DNA of 64,000 bases from an uncultured Clostridia bacterium (lineage in GTDB: Bacteria; Bacillota; Clostridia; Oscillospirales; Oscillospiraceae), in contig CAMHMZ010000008.1 in the NCBI GenBank assembly GCA_946186375.1, positions 1 through 64,000 of the forward strand. Direction: 5' to 3'. Below the pieces are notes generated by a model. It had not been told where the DNA came from and ran no database searches. It saw only the letters and a program-made list of their open reading frames with translations. Of this stretch, positions 19,105 to 27,726 are shown one piece after another. Every line of letters starts with the position of its first letter. Position 1 is the stretch's first letter. Both the position numbers and the translations under genes were made by a program.

Positions 19105-19860
19105 ATGGGCATTGAACGGCTGACAAGCAGAAAAAACGCAACGATCCGGCATCTCCGCCTCCTGGGCTCCGACGCGGGCTATCGGCGCGAGACGGGCGAA
19201 TACCTCTGCGAGGGGCTCAAGACCCTCCGCGACGCGCTCGCGGCCGGGGTCGAGCCGCGGCTCGTGCTGTGGAAGGAAGAAGCGGCCGAGACGGCGGGAC
19301 TCGGCGCGGCGGTGCAGTTCACGGCGCCAGCGGAGCTCTTCGATTACGCCGCGCCTCTGGTCAGCAGTCCCGGCCCGCTCTTTACTGTCGCGCTGCCGGA
19401 GGAGACCTGGCCGGAGCGCCTGGAGAACGCGATCCTTCTGGAGAACGTGCAGGATCCCGGCAACGTCGGCACGGTCATCCGCACGGCCAACGCCTTCGGG
19501 ATCGACGCGGTCGTCCTCGCGGGAGCCTGCGCCGATCTCACGCATCCCCGCACCGTGCGCGCCACGATGGGTGCGATCTTCCGCCAGCGGGTGCTCCATG
19601 TCTTGCCGGAGGAGGCGGGAGAGCGCCTCGCCGCCTGCTCGCTGCGGCTCTTCGGGGCAGCGCTGAGCGACAAGGCGCGCGATCTGCGTTCGGCGGATCT
19701 GCGGCACTGCGCCGTCGCGATCGGAAGCGAGGGCCGGGGCCTGAGCGAGACGCTGCTCGGCCAGTGCGCCGGAGAGATCATCATCCCCATGCGCCCGGAG
19801 AGCGAGTCGCTCAACGCGGCCGTCGCCGCCTCCATCGCCATGTGGGAGATCGTGAGATAA
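19105..19860 (+). CDS. TrmH/SpoU-family RNA 2'-O-ribose methyltransferase
   Basis: VQDPGNVGTVIRTANAFG, AIGSEGRGLS, IIIPMRPESESLNAAVAASI motifs 1-3. Confidence 0.95.
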   Translation: MGIERLTSRKNATIRHLRLLGSDAGYRRETGEYLCEGLKTLRDALAAGVEPRLVLWKEEAAETAGLGAAVQFTAPAELFDYAAPLVSSPGPLFTVALPEETWPERLENAILLENVQDPGNVGTVIRTANAFGIDAVVLAGACADLTHPRTVRATMGAIFRQRVLHVLPEEAGERLAACSLRLFGAALSDKARDLRSADLRHCAVAIGSEGRGLSETLLGQCAGEIIIPMRPESESLNAAVAASIAMWEIVR

Positions 19861-19880
19861 AGAAAAAGGGGAGACGTCCC

Positions 19881-21080
19881 ATGTCCGCTGTGAAATACTG
19901 GCTCTGGCTCTCCGCGGCCCCCGAACTTGGCGCCCCGGCCAAGGCGGAGCTTCTGCGCGCTTACGGGGACGCGGAGGCGGTCTATGCCGCGCCGGAGGGC
20001 GAGGCGACCCGGCTCGGTCTTGTCAAGGCTTCGGAGGAAGAGGCGCTGCGGCGGCATGAGCTGAAAAACGCCGCGCTGCTGGAGAAGGAGTGCGAGCACC
20101 AGGGGCTCAAGCTCGTCACCTTTGCGGACGCGGCTTATCCGCGGCGGCTGAAGACGATCTGGGCGCCGCCGGCTGTTTTATATGTCAAGGGCGAGCTGCC
20201 TCCGATCGACGAGACGGCGGTCGTGGCCGTGATCGGCACCAGAAAGGCGAGCCCGTACGGCCTCAAGCTCGGCGCTCAGCTGGCCGCGGGGATCGTCCGC
20301 TGCGGCGGCACCGTCCTCTCCGGGCTGACCGAGGGCATCGACGCCGCGGCGGCCCGCGGAGCGCTGGAGGAGGGCACGGCCTGTATCGGCGTCCTGGGCA
20401 CCGCCCATGAGCGGGCATACGGCCCTCTGGCCGAGGAGCTCCAGCGCCGCGGCGTGCTCGTGAGCGAATACCCGCCCGGCATGCCGACCTACCGCAGCCA
20501 TTTCCGCGAGCGCAACCGCATCTCTGCGGGGCTCTCGGCGGGCGTGGTCGTCGTGGAGGCGCCGGAGAAGAGCGGCGCGCTCCTCTTCGCGGCCGAGGCA
20601 AACGAGCAGGGACGGGAGATCTTTGCTGTCCCCGGCAATGTCGATGCGGCCAACAGCGCGGGGACCTTCGCGCTGCTGCGCGAGGGCGCCAAGCCCGTGC
20701 GGACAGCCTGGGACGTGATGGTCGAGTTCGAGCGGGCCTATCCGGCGGTGCACCGCGCCGCGGAGAAGGAGCCGGCGCCGGAGCCCGATCTGCAGGAGCC
20801 CAACGTGAGCGTGCAGACGCCCTCCGTCGACAAAAAACCCGTTGACAAGCCGCAGGGCAGAGACTATATTGACTTGCAAGAACAGCTCGCCGGGCTCAGC
20901 GAGGATCAGCTGAAGATCGTATCCGCCATCGACCGGGGCGGTTCGCACATCGATGATATCATCGAGGCGACCGGGCTCAGTACGGCGCGGGTGCTCTCCC
21001 AGCTGACCGTGCTGGAGATCCGGGGCTATGTCCGGCGCGAGGCCGGACGGCGTATCACGCTGAAAATCACGAAGAAGTGA
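19881..21080 (+). CDS. dprA: DNA-processing protein DprA/Smf
   Basis: VIGTRKASPYG, SGLTEGIDAAAARGALEEG, ISAGLSAGVVVVEA, C-terminal winged-helix; start ATG 19881. Confidence 0.95.
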   Translation: MSAVKYWLWLSAAPELGAPAKAELLRAYGDAEAVYAAPEGEATRLGLVKASEEEALRRHELKNAALLEKECEHQGLKLVTFADAAYPRRLKTIWAPPAVLYVKGELPPIDETAVVAVIGTRKASPYGLKLGAQLAAGIVRCGGTVLSGLTEGIDAAAARGALEEGTACIGVLGTAHERAYGPLAEELQRRGVLVSEYPPGMPTYRSHFRERNRISAGLSAGVVVVEAPEKSGALLFAAEANEQGREIFAVPGNVDAANSAGTFALLREGAKPVRTAWDVMVEFERAYPAVHRAAEKEPAPEPDLQEPNVSVQTPSVDKKPVDKPQGRDYIDLQEQLAGLSEDQLKIVSAIDRGGSHIDDIIEATGLSTARVLSQLTVLEIRGYVRREAGRRITLKITKK

Positions 21081-21089
21081 GGAACAGGC

Positions 21090-23303
21090 ATGGCAAAGGC
21101 AAAGGATCTCGTCATCGTCGAATCACCGGCGAAGGCGAAGACCATCGAAAAATATCTGGGAACCGGGTATAAAGTCAAGGCCTCCATGGGCCACGTGCGC
21201 GACCTGCCCAAAAGCAGGATGGGCGTCGACCTGGAGCATGGCTTCCAGCCGGAATACATCCCGGTCAAGGATAAGAAGGAACTGATCGACGAGCTCAAAA
21301 AGGACGCGAAGAGCGCCGGGACCGTCTATCTCGCGACGGACCCTGACCGCGAGGGTGAGGCGATCTCCTGGCACCTCAAGGAGCTTTTGGAGCTGCCGGA
21401 CGAAAAGGCCCGGCGCGTCACCTTCAACGAGATCACGAACCGCGTCGTCAACGAGAGCATCCGGCAGCCCCGCGCCATCGACCAGGATCTGGTGGACGCG
21501 CAGCAGGCGCGCCGCATCCTCGACCGCATCGTGGGCTACAAGCTCTCGCCGCTGCTGTGGAAGAAGGTCAAGACCGGGCTCTCCGCCGGGCGTGTGCAGT
21601 CTGTCGCCACGCGCATGGTGGTCGACAGGGAAGAGGAGATCAAGGCCTTCGTCAGCCAGGAGTACTGGCTTCTGGACGCCGCGCTCAGCCGCGGTGACGG
21701 CAGCTTTGTCGCCCGCTACTACGGCCGCGACGGCAAGAAGCAGGAGCTCAAAAGCCGCGAAGAGGTGGACGCTGTCATCGAGCTGACGAAAAACGCCCCC
21801 TTCACGGTCGACTCCGTCAAGCGCGGCGAGAAGCAGCGCAGCCCCGCGCCCCCCTTCATCACCTCCACGCTGCAGCAGGAGGCCTCGCGCCGCCTCGGCA
21901 TGACGCCCCGGCGCACCATGTCCATCGCGCAGCAGCTCTATGAGGGCGTGGAGATCAGCGGCCGCGGCAGCGTCGGCCTCATCACCTACATGCGTACCGA
22001 CTCTCTGCGCCTCTCGGACGAGGCGCTCGCGGCGGCCGGACGCTTCATCGTCGCTCGCTACGGCGAGGCCTATTACCCCGGCAAGCCCCGCCGCTTCAAA
22101 ACCAAGGCCGGCGCGCAGGACGCGCACGAGGCCATCCGCCCGACCGATGTCGAGCTCACGCCGGAGCTTGTGCGCAAGGATCTCACCCAGGAGCAGTACC
22201 GGCTCTACCGGCTCATCTGGGGCCGCTTCACGGCCTGCCAGATGGCCAACGCCGTCTATGACAACGTGGCCGTGGAGGTCCTCTCCGCCGGCTGCAGCTT
22301 CCGCGCCAACTACTCCGAGCTCAAGTTCCCCGGCTACACGGCTGTCTATGAGGAGAGCCGCGACGAGGAGAGCGACGAGCTGGCTAATCCGCTGCCGTCG
22401 CTGAGCGAAGGGGAGACCCTGAAGCTCGAAAAAATGACGGCGGATCAGCAGTTTACCCAGCCGCCCGCCCGCTATACCGAGGCCACGCTCATCCGCGCCA
22501 TGGAGGAAAAGGGCATCGGCCGCCCCTCGACCTACGCGCCCACGATCAGCACGATCACCGCGCACGACTACGTGATCAAAGAAGGCAAATACCTGCGCCC
22601 CACGCCTCTGGGCGAGGTGGTGACGGGGATGATGAAGGAGCATTTTTCCGACATCGTCGATCTGAAATTCACCAACCACATGGAGTCCGAGCTCGACGAG
22701 ATCGAGAGCGGGAAAATCCGCTGGCAGCAGGTGCTGGAGGAATTCTACAAGGGCTTCGAGACCGAGATGGGCAAGGCCGAGCAGGCGCTCGACGGCGTGC
22801 GTCTCAAGGTGCCCGACGTCGAGAGCGACGAGATCTGCGAGGTCTGCGGCCGCCGGATGGTGGTCAAGAAGGGCCGCTTCGGCTATTTCCTGGCCTGCCC
22901 CGGCTTCCCGGAGTGCACCTTCACCAAGCCCATCGTCGTCGAGATGCCCGGCAAGTGCCCCAAGTGCGGCGGGCGCATCCTCAAGCGCACCTCGAAGAAG
23001 GGCTATGTGTTCTACGCCTGCGAGCGCGGCACGGACTGCGGCTTCATCACCTGGGACGTGCCCACCAAGGACTACTGCCCGGCCTGCGGCAAGACGCTCT
23101 TCAAGCGCAGCGGCCGCGGCCCGCTCAAATCCTTCTGCATCAATGAGGAATGCACGAATTTCGTGCCGGAGGAGAAGCGGGTCTATCAGAAAAAGACGGC
23201 CGGTACGAAGAAGACCGCCGCGAAAAAGCCCGCGGCCAAAACGGCGAAAACCGCCGCCAAAACGACAAAAACAACGAAAAAGAGCACGAAAGCAAAGGAA
23301 TAA
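21090..23303 (+). CDS. topA: DNA topoisomerase I
   Basis: IVESPAKAKTIEKYLG, LATDPDREGEAISWHL, LITYMRTDSLRLS; C-terminal zinc-ribbon cysteines and a Lys/Ala-rich tail. Confidence 0.97.
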   Translation: MAKAKDLVIVESPAKAKTIEKYLGTGYKVKASMGHVRDLPKSRMGVDLEHGFQPEYIPVKDKKELIDELKKDAKSAGTVYLATDPDREGEAISWHLKELLELPDEKARRVTFNEITNRVVNESIRQPRAIDQDLVDAQQARRILDRIVGYKLSPLLWKKVKTGLSAGRVQSVATRMVVDREEEIKAFVSQEYWLLDAALSRGDGSFVARYYGRDGKKQELKSREEVDAVIELTKNAPFTVDSVKRGEKQRSPAPPFITSTLQQEASRRLGMTPRRTMSIAQQLYEGVEISGRGSVGLITYMRTDSLRLSDEALAAAGRFIVARYGEAYYPGKPRRFKTKAGAQDAHEAIRPTDVELTPELVRKDLTQEQYRLYRLIWGRFTACQMANAVYDNVAVEVLSAGCSFRANYSELKFPGYTAVYEESRDEESDELANPLPSLSEGETLKLEKMTADQQFTQPPARYTEATLIRAMEEKGIGRPSTYAPTISTITAHDYVIKEGKYLRPTPLGEVVTGMMKEHFSDIVDLKFTNHMESELDEIESGKIRWQQVLEEFYKGFETEMGKAEQALDGVRLKVPDVESDEICEVCGRRMVVKKGRFGYFLACPGFPECTFTKPIVVEMPGKCPKCGGRILKRTSKKGYVFYACERGTDCGFITWDVPTKDYCPACGKTLFKRSGRGPLKSFCINEECTNFVPEEKRVYQKKTAGTKKTAAKKPAAKTAKTAAKTTKTTKKSTKAKE

Positions 23304-23306
23304 GCT

Positions 23307-24632
23307 ATGAAAACAGTCACGGTCCTCGGCGCGGGCCTGGCCGGGAGCGAATGCTGCTGGCAGCTGGCCACGCGCGGCATCCATGTCCGGCTCGTGGAGA
23401 TGAAGCCCCATAAGATGAGCCCCGCGCACGTCTCGGCGGATTTTGCCGAGCTCGTGTGCTCCAACTCCCTGCGCAGCGACGAGCTGACGAACGCTGTCGG
23501 CCTTCTGAAGGCGGAAATGCGCAAGATGGGCTCGCTCATCATGGCCAGCGCGAATCTCAACCGCGTCGCCGCGGGCGGCGCCCTGGCAGTCGACCGCGTG
23601 GGCTTTGCCCGCACGATCACCGAGCGCATCCGCAGCCATCCGAACGTGGAGGTCGTCGAGGCCGAGGCCGACGCCATCCCGGAGGGGGAGGTCGTCGTCG
23701 CGACGGGCCCGCTGAGCAGCGACGCCATCGCCGACGCCATCGCCGCCCTCTGCCCGGACAGCGACCTGCATTTTTACGACGCGGTCGCCCCTATCGTCAC
23801 GCTCGAGAGCGTAGACATGGACAGCGCCTTCTTCGCCTCCCGCTATGACAAGGGGACAGCGGATTATGTAAACTGCCCAATGTCGGAGGAGGAGTATCTC
23901 GCCTTCGTCAAAGAGCTTGTCAGCGCGAAGGAGGCCGAGGTACACGGCTTTGACGACGGCGGCGTCTTTGAGGGCTGCATGCCGGTCGAGGTGATGGCCC
24001 GCCGCGGGGTGGACACGCTGCGCTACGGGCCGATGAAGCCCGTCGGTCTGCGCGACCCGCGCACGGGGAAGGATCCCTATGCCGTGGTACAGCTTCGGCG
24101 CGACAACGCCGACGGCACGCTCTATAACCTCGTCGGCTTCCAGACGCATCTGACCTGGGGCGAGCAGAAGCGGGTCTTCACGATGATCCCCGCGCTCAAA
24201 AACGCGGAATTCGTGCGCTACGGCGTCATGCACCGCAACACCTATCTCAACAGCCCCCAGCTCCTCGACCGCTATTACCGCCTGCGCAGCGATCCGCGCA
24301 TCAGCTTTGCCGGGCAGATGACAGGCGTGGAGGGCTACGTGGAGTCGGCGGCCTCCGGCATGCTCGTCGGCATCGAGACGGCCGCGCGCGTTCTGGGCCT
24401 GCCCAGCGTGGACTTTCCACAGGAGACGGCCATCGGCGCTCTGGGGCTCTACATCTCCGGCGGCAGCGTCGGCGATTTCCAGCCCATGAACATCAACTTC
24501 GGCATCATCTCACCGCTGGACCATCGGGTAAAGGGAAAGCGCAACAAAAACCTCGCCATTTCGGAGCGCTCGCTTGCCCTCATAGATACATTAATGGACA
24601 AGGAGGTCTTTCACTGTGAGGATTATCGTTGA
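23307..24632 (+). CDS. trmFO: methylenetetrahydrofolate--tRNA-(uracil-5-)-methyltransferase
   Basis: TVLGAGLAGSECCWQLA, ELVCSNSLRSDELTNAVGLLKAEMR, FAGQMTGVEGYVES. Confidence 0.97.
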   Translation: MKTVTVLGAGLAGSECCWQLATRGIHVRLVEMKPHKMSPAHVSADFAELVCSNSLRSDELTNAVGLLKAEMRKMGSLIMASANLNRVAAGGALAVDRVGFARTITERIRSHPNVEVVEAEADAIPEGEVVVATGPLSSDAIADAIAALCPDSDLHFYDAVAPIVTLESVDMDSAFFASRYDKGTADYVNCPMSEEEYLAFVKELVSAKEAEVHGFDDGGVFEGCMPVEVMARRGVDTLRYGPMKPVGLRDPRTGKDPYAVVQLRRDNADGTLYNLVGFQTHLTWGEQKRVFTMIPALKNAEFVRYGVMHRNTYLNSPQLLDRYYRLRSDPRISFAGQMTGVEGYVESAASGMLVGIETAARVLGLPSVDFPQETAIGALGLYISGGSVGDFQPMNINFGIISPLDHRVKGKRNKNLAISERSLALIDTLMDKEVFHCEDYR

Positions 24633-25638
24633 CGCCATGGGCGGCGACAACGCTCCCGGCGAGATCGTCAGGGGCGCGGTGCGCGCGCAGCGCGAGCTGG
24701 GCGTGGACGTGACGCTTGTCGGCCGCGCGGAGGAGATCAACGCCTGCCTGGAGAAGGAGCCCACGGCGGAGGTGCGCGTTGTGGACGCGCGCGAGGTCGT
24801 CACGATGGAGGACGATCCCAGCACCGCCACGCGCCGCAAAAAGGACTCCTCCATGACCGTGGCGCTGAACCTGCTCAAGGCCGGGGAGGGCGACGCGGTC
24901 GTCTCCGCCGGCAGCACCGGTGCGCTTCTGACCGGAGCGACGCTGATCGTCAAGCGCATCCGCGGCATCCGCCGTGCAGCGCTCGCGCCTGTCCTCCCGG
25001 CGGGGGATCACGGCGTCATGCTCATCGACTGCGGCGCCAATGTCGAGTGCAGCCCGGAATACCTCCTGCAGTTTGCCTATATGGGCAGCTTCTACGCCCG
25101 CACCGTCATGGGCGCAGCCGAGCCGCGCGTCGGCCTTGTCAACGTCGGGACGGAGGACACCAAGGGCGGCCAGATGCAGCACGAGACCTTCGCGCTTTTG
25201 AAAAAGGCCGGGGACGAGGGGCGCATCCGCTTCATCGGCAACATCGAGGGCACCGACGTCTTCGGCGGCAAGGTCGAGGTCGCGGTGTGCGACGGCTTTA
25301 CCGGAAACGTCCTTCTCAAGGGCTCGGAGGGCGTTATCAAGTACATGATGAAGGCGCTTAAGGGCGTTTTCTACAAGAGCACGAAAAACAAGCTCGCGGC
25401 CCTGGTGCTGAAAAACGACCTGGGCGAGATGAAAAAGCGGCTCGACGTCAACGAGGTCGGCGGCACGGCGCTGCTGGGCATCTCGAAGCCCGTGGTCAAG
25501 GCGCACGGCTCCTCGAACGCGGCGAGCATCTTTGCCTCCATCCGCCAGGCCAAACGCTTTGCCGAGTCCGGCATCATCCGGAAGATCGAGGAGAACATCG
25601 ACTATATGAAGCTCGAGGCGGATCATGGAGAAGCTTGA
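24616..25638 (+). CDS. plsX: phosphate acyltransferase PlsX
   Basis: GTG start; RIIVDAMGGDNAPGEIVRGA, VSAGSTGALL, IDCGANVECSPEYLLQFA; overlaps trmFO by 17 nt. Confidence 0.97.
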   Translation: MRIIVDAMGGDNAPGEIVRGAVRAQRELGVDVTLVGRAEEINACLEKEPTAEVRVVDAREVVTMEDDPSTATRRKKDSSMTVALNLLKAGEGDAVVSAGSTGALLTGATLIVKRIRGIRRAALAPVLPAGDHGVMLIDCGANVECSPEYLLQFAYMGSFYARTVMGAAEPRVGLVNVGTEDTKGGQMQHETFALLKKAGDEGRIRFIGNIEGTDVFGGKVEVAVCDGFTGNVLLKGSEGVIKYMMKALKGVFYKSTKNKLAALVLKNDLGEMKKRLDVNEVGGTALLGISKPVVKAHGSSNAASIFASIRQAKRFAESGIIRKIEENIDYMKLEADHGEA

Positions 25639-26299
25639 AGAACGCATCGGCTATCATTTTCGCGACCGGAGGCTGCTGGAGACGGCGCTGACACACAGCT
25701 CCTTTGCCAATGAGAGCCACGGCCGCGCGCAGAGCTATGAGCGGCTGGAATTTCTGGGCGACTCGATCCTCGGACTGACCGCGGCAGATCTTCTCTACCG
25801 GCTGGAGCCCGCGCTGCCCGAAGGGCAGATGACGCGCCTGCGCGCCGAGCTTGTCTGCGAGGCAAGCCTCCACCGCGCCGCGCTCGAGCTCTCACTGGGG
25901 GGCCTGATGCGACTCGGCAAGGGCGAGGAGCTCACCGGCGGCCGGGAGCGGCCGTCCATCCTGGCCGACATGGTCGAGAGCCTGATCGCCGCGCTCTATC
26001 TCGACGCGGGACTCCAGGAGGCGCAGCGCTTCATCCGGCGCTTCGTGCTGCGGGACGTCAGGCCCGGCGCCGCGCACAGCTTTACCGACTACAAGACCGA
26101 GCTGCAGGAGCTGGTACAGAGCCGCAGCGACGGGCATATCGAATACGAGCTGATCGGAGAGACCGGCCCGGACCACGACAAGCGCTTCAGTTTCCGCGTC
26201 TCCGTCAACGGTAAAGCTGCGGGGGAGGGCACGGGCCGCAGCAAGAAGGAGGCCGAGCAGCTGGCTGCCCGCATGGCGCTGGAGGCGCTGCGCAAATGA
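25625..26299 (+). CDS. rnc: ribonuclease III
   Basis: YERLEFLGDSILGL, DMVESLIAALYLDAG, C-terminal dsRNA-binding domain; overlaps plsX. Confidence 0.97.
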   Translation: MEKLEERIGYHFRDRRLLETALTHSSFANESHGRAQSYERLEFLGDSILGLTAADLLYRLEPALPEGQMTRLRAELVCEASLHRAALELSLGGLMRLGKGEELTGGRERPSILADMVESLIAALYLDAGLQEAQRFIRRFVLRDVRPGAAHSFTDYKTELQELVQSRSDGHIEYELIGETGPDHDKRFSFRVSVNGKAAGEGTGRSKKEAEQLAARMALEALRK

Positions 26300-27336
26300 G
26301 CGCGCGGCAGCAGATCTTTCCCGTCTTCGTGCCGCATCTCGGCTGCCCGCACGCCTGCGTGTTCTGTGACCAGCGGCAGATCTCCGGCCAGACGCAGCCC
26401 GCAACAGCCGATACGGTCCGCCGCGCGCTTATTGAAGCCGCCGCCGTGCCCCACACCGGGGCGCAGCGGCAGCTTGCCTTTTACGGGGGCAGCTTCACGG
26501 CCATCCCCGTGAAGGAGCAGGAGGCGCTCCTCGCCGCCGCCAAAGAGGGGATCGACGCGGGCGTCATCGACGCCGTTCGTCTCTCCACACGCCCGGATGC
26601 CATCGACCGGGAGACGCTCGGGCGGCTGCAGCGCTATGGCGTCACGACGGTCGAGCTCGGCGCGCAGTCGATGGACGACGAGGTGCTGCGTCTCTCCGGC
26701 CGCGGGCATACGGCGCGGGATGTGGAAGAGGCCGCGCGACTCGTCAGGGAGGCGGGCTTCACACTTATCCTGCAGATGATGACGGGCCTGCCAGGTGATA
26801 CAGACGAAAAATGCATCGAGACCGCGCGGCGGCTCATCGCGCTGCGACCCGACGGCGTGCGCCTCTATCCCACCGTGATCGTGGAGGGGACGGCCCTCTG
26901 CCGGCTCTGGCGCGAGGGGAAATACCGCGAGCACACGGTGGAGGACGCCGTGCGCGTCTGTGCGCAGCTCCTGCCGCTCTTTGCCGAGGCCGGGATCCCA
27001 GTCATTCGTCTGGGACTCAATCCCACGGAGGAGCTCTCCGGCGGCGCGGCCGTGGCCGGGGCCTATCACCCGGCGCTGGGCGAGCTTGTCAAGAGCCGCC
27101 TCATGCTCGAGCGGGCGCGCGCGGCGCTCAGCGGCGTCGCACCGGGCAGCAGCGTCACGCTCTCGGTCAGCCCCCGCCAACTCTCACAGCTGCTGGGGCA
27201 GAAGAGGGAAAACCTGGCACGCTTGAAGGAGGAGTTTTCCCTCAGCGCCATCCGCGTCTCCCCGACCGGCGAAAAGGAGGACGAAGTTCGGCTTCTCCCG
27301 GAGAATTCGGAAGGCGGAGTGCGGAATTCGGAATGA
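26296..27336 (+). CDS. Elp3-like radical SAM protein
   Basis: FVPHLGCPHACVFCDQ (CxxxCxxC), FYGGSFTAIP, VELGAQSMDDEVL, MTGLPGDT. Confidence 0.9.
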   Translation: MSARQQIFPVFVPHLGCPHACVFCDQRQISGQTQPATADTVRRALIEAAAVPHTGAQRQLAFYGGSFTAIPVKEQEALLAAAKEGIDAGVIDAVRLSTRPDAIDRETLGRLQRYGVTTVELGAQSMDDEVLRLSGRGHTARDVEEAARLVREAGFTLILQMMTGLPGDTDEKCIETARRLIALRPDGVRLYPTVIVEGTALCRLWREGKYREHTVEDAVRVCAQLLPLFAEAGIPVIRLGLNPTEELSGGAAVAGAYHPALGELVKSRLMLERARAALSGVAPGSSVTLSVSPRQLSQLLGQKRENLARLKEEFSLSAIRVSPTGEKEDEVRLLPENSEGGVRNSE

Positions 27337-27393
27337 AGAAAAACGAAGGATAGAGCGAGGAAATTGGCGTCCGCGCCGTAGGGGGCGAATCCG
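27301..27393 (+). repeat. Left copy of ~85-nt inverted repeat flanking the LRR surface-protein gene
   Basis: gagaattcggaaggcggagtgcggaattcggaat...gcgaggaaattggcgtccgcgccgtagggg; aligns to the reverse complement of 31571-31655. Confidence 0.8.
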
Positions 27394-27546
27394 CCTTGCG
27401 GTGCCCGAAAAACCGTTCGGGCTCACGCTGGACCTTCGGTTTTTCGACCGCTGCGGTAAAAGGCTGCTCGCTTTATCTGCCACCGGCAGCGCGAGCGCCT
27501 TTTCCCTCATCGCCCCACGCGGTACAGGTGAAAAAGATGAATAAAT

Positions 27547-27589
27547 CCCCGGCGGAAACGCAGCATGCTATGTTTCTGCCGGGGTTTTT
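27547..27589 (+). terminator. Rho-independent terminator
   Basis: ccccggcggaaac...gtttctgccggggttttt. Confidence 0.75.
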
Positions 27590-27639
27590 CCTTGATTTCC
27601 CGCGCCCTTGCCGACATGGCATTGTCCGGCATAAATGTA

Positions 27640-27668
27640 TGGACAATTCTGGGAATGAGATATATAAT
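27640..27668 (+). promoter_or_regulatory. Promoter of the LRR surface-protein gene
   Basis: TGGACA - 17 nt - TATAAT. Confidence 0.5.
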
Positions 27669-27726
27669 TAATACGCAACGCGCTTGTATTCATCCTTTTT
27701 CTGAGTTCATCAAGGAGGGAACCGAT

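Noticed and set aside
23190-23303. Lys/Ala-rich C-terminal tail of TopA as a novel domain
   Set aside because: Basic low-complexity tails are known in TopA of several bacteria; it does not need a special explanation.
21123-24233. 1036-aa minus-strand ORF
   Set aside because: Antisense shadow of topA and trmFO; low-complexity Ala/Asp/His composition typical of high-GC antisense frames.
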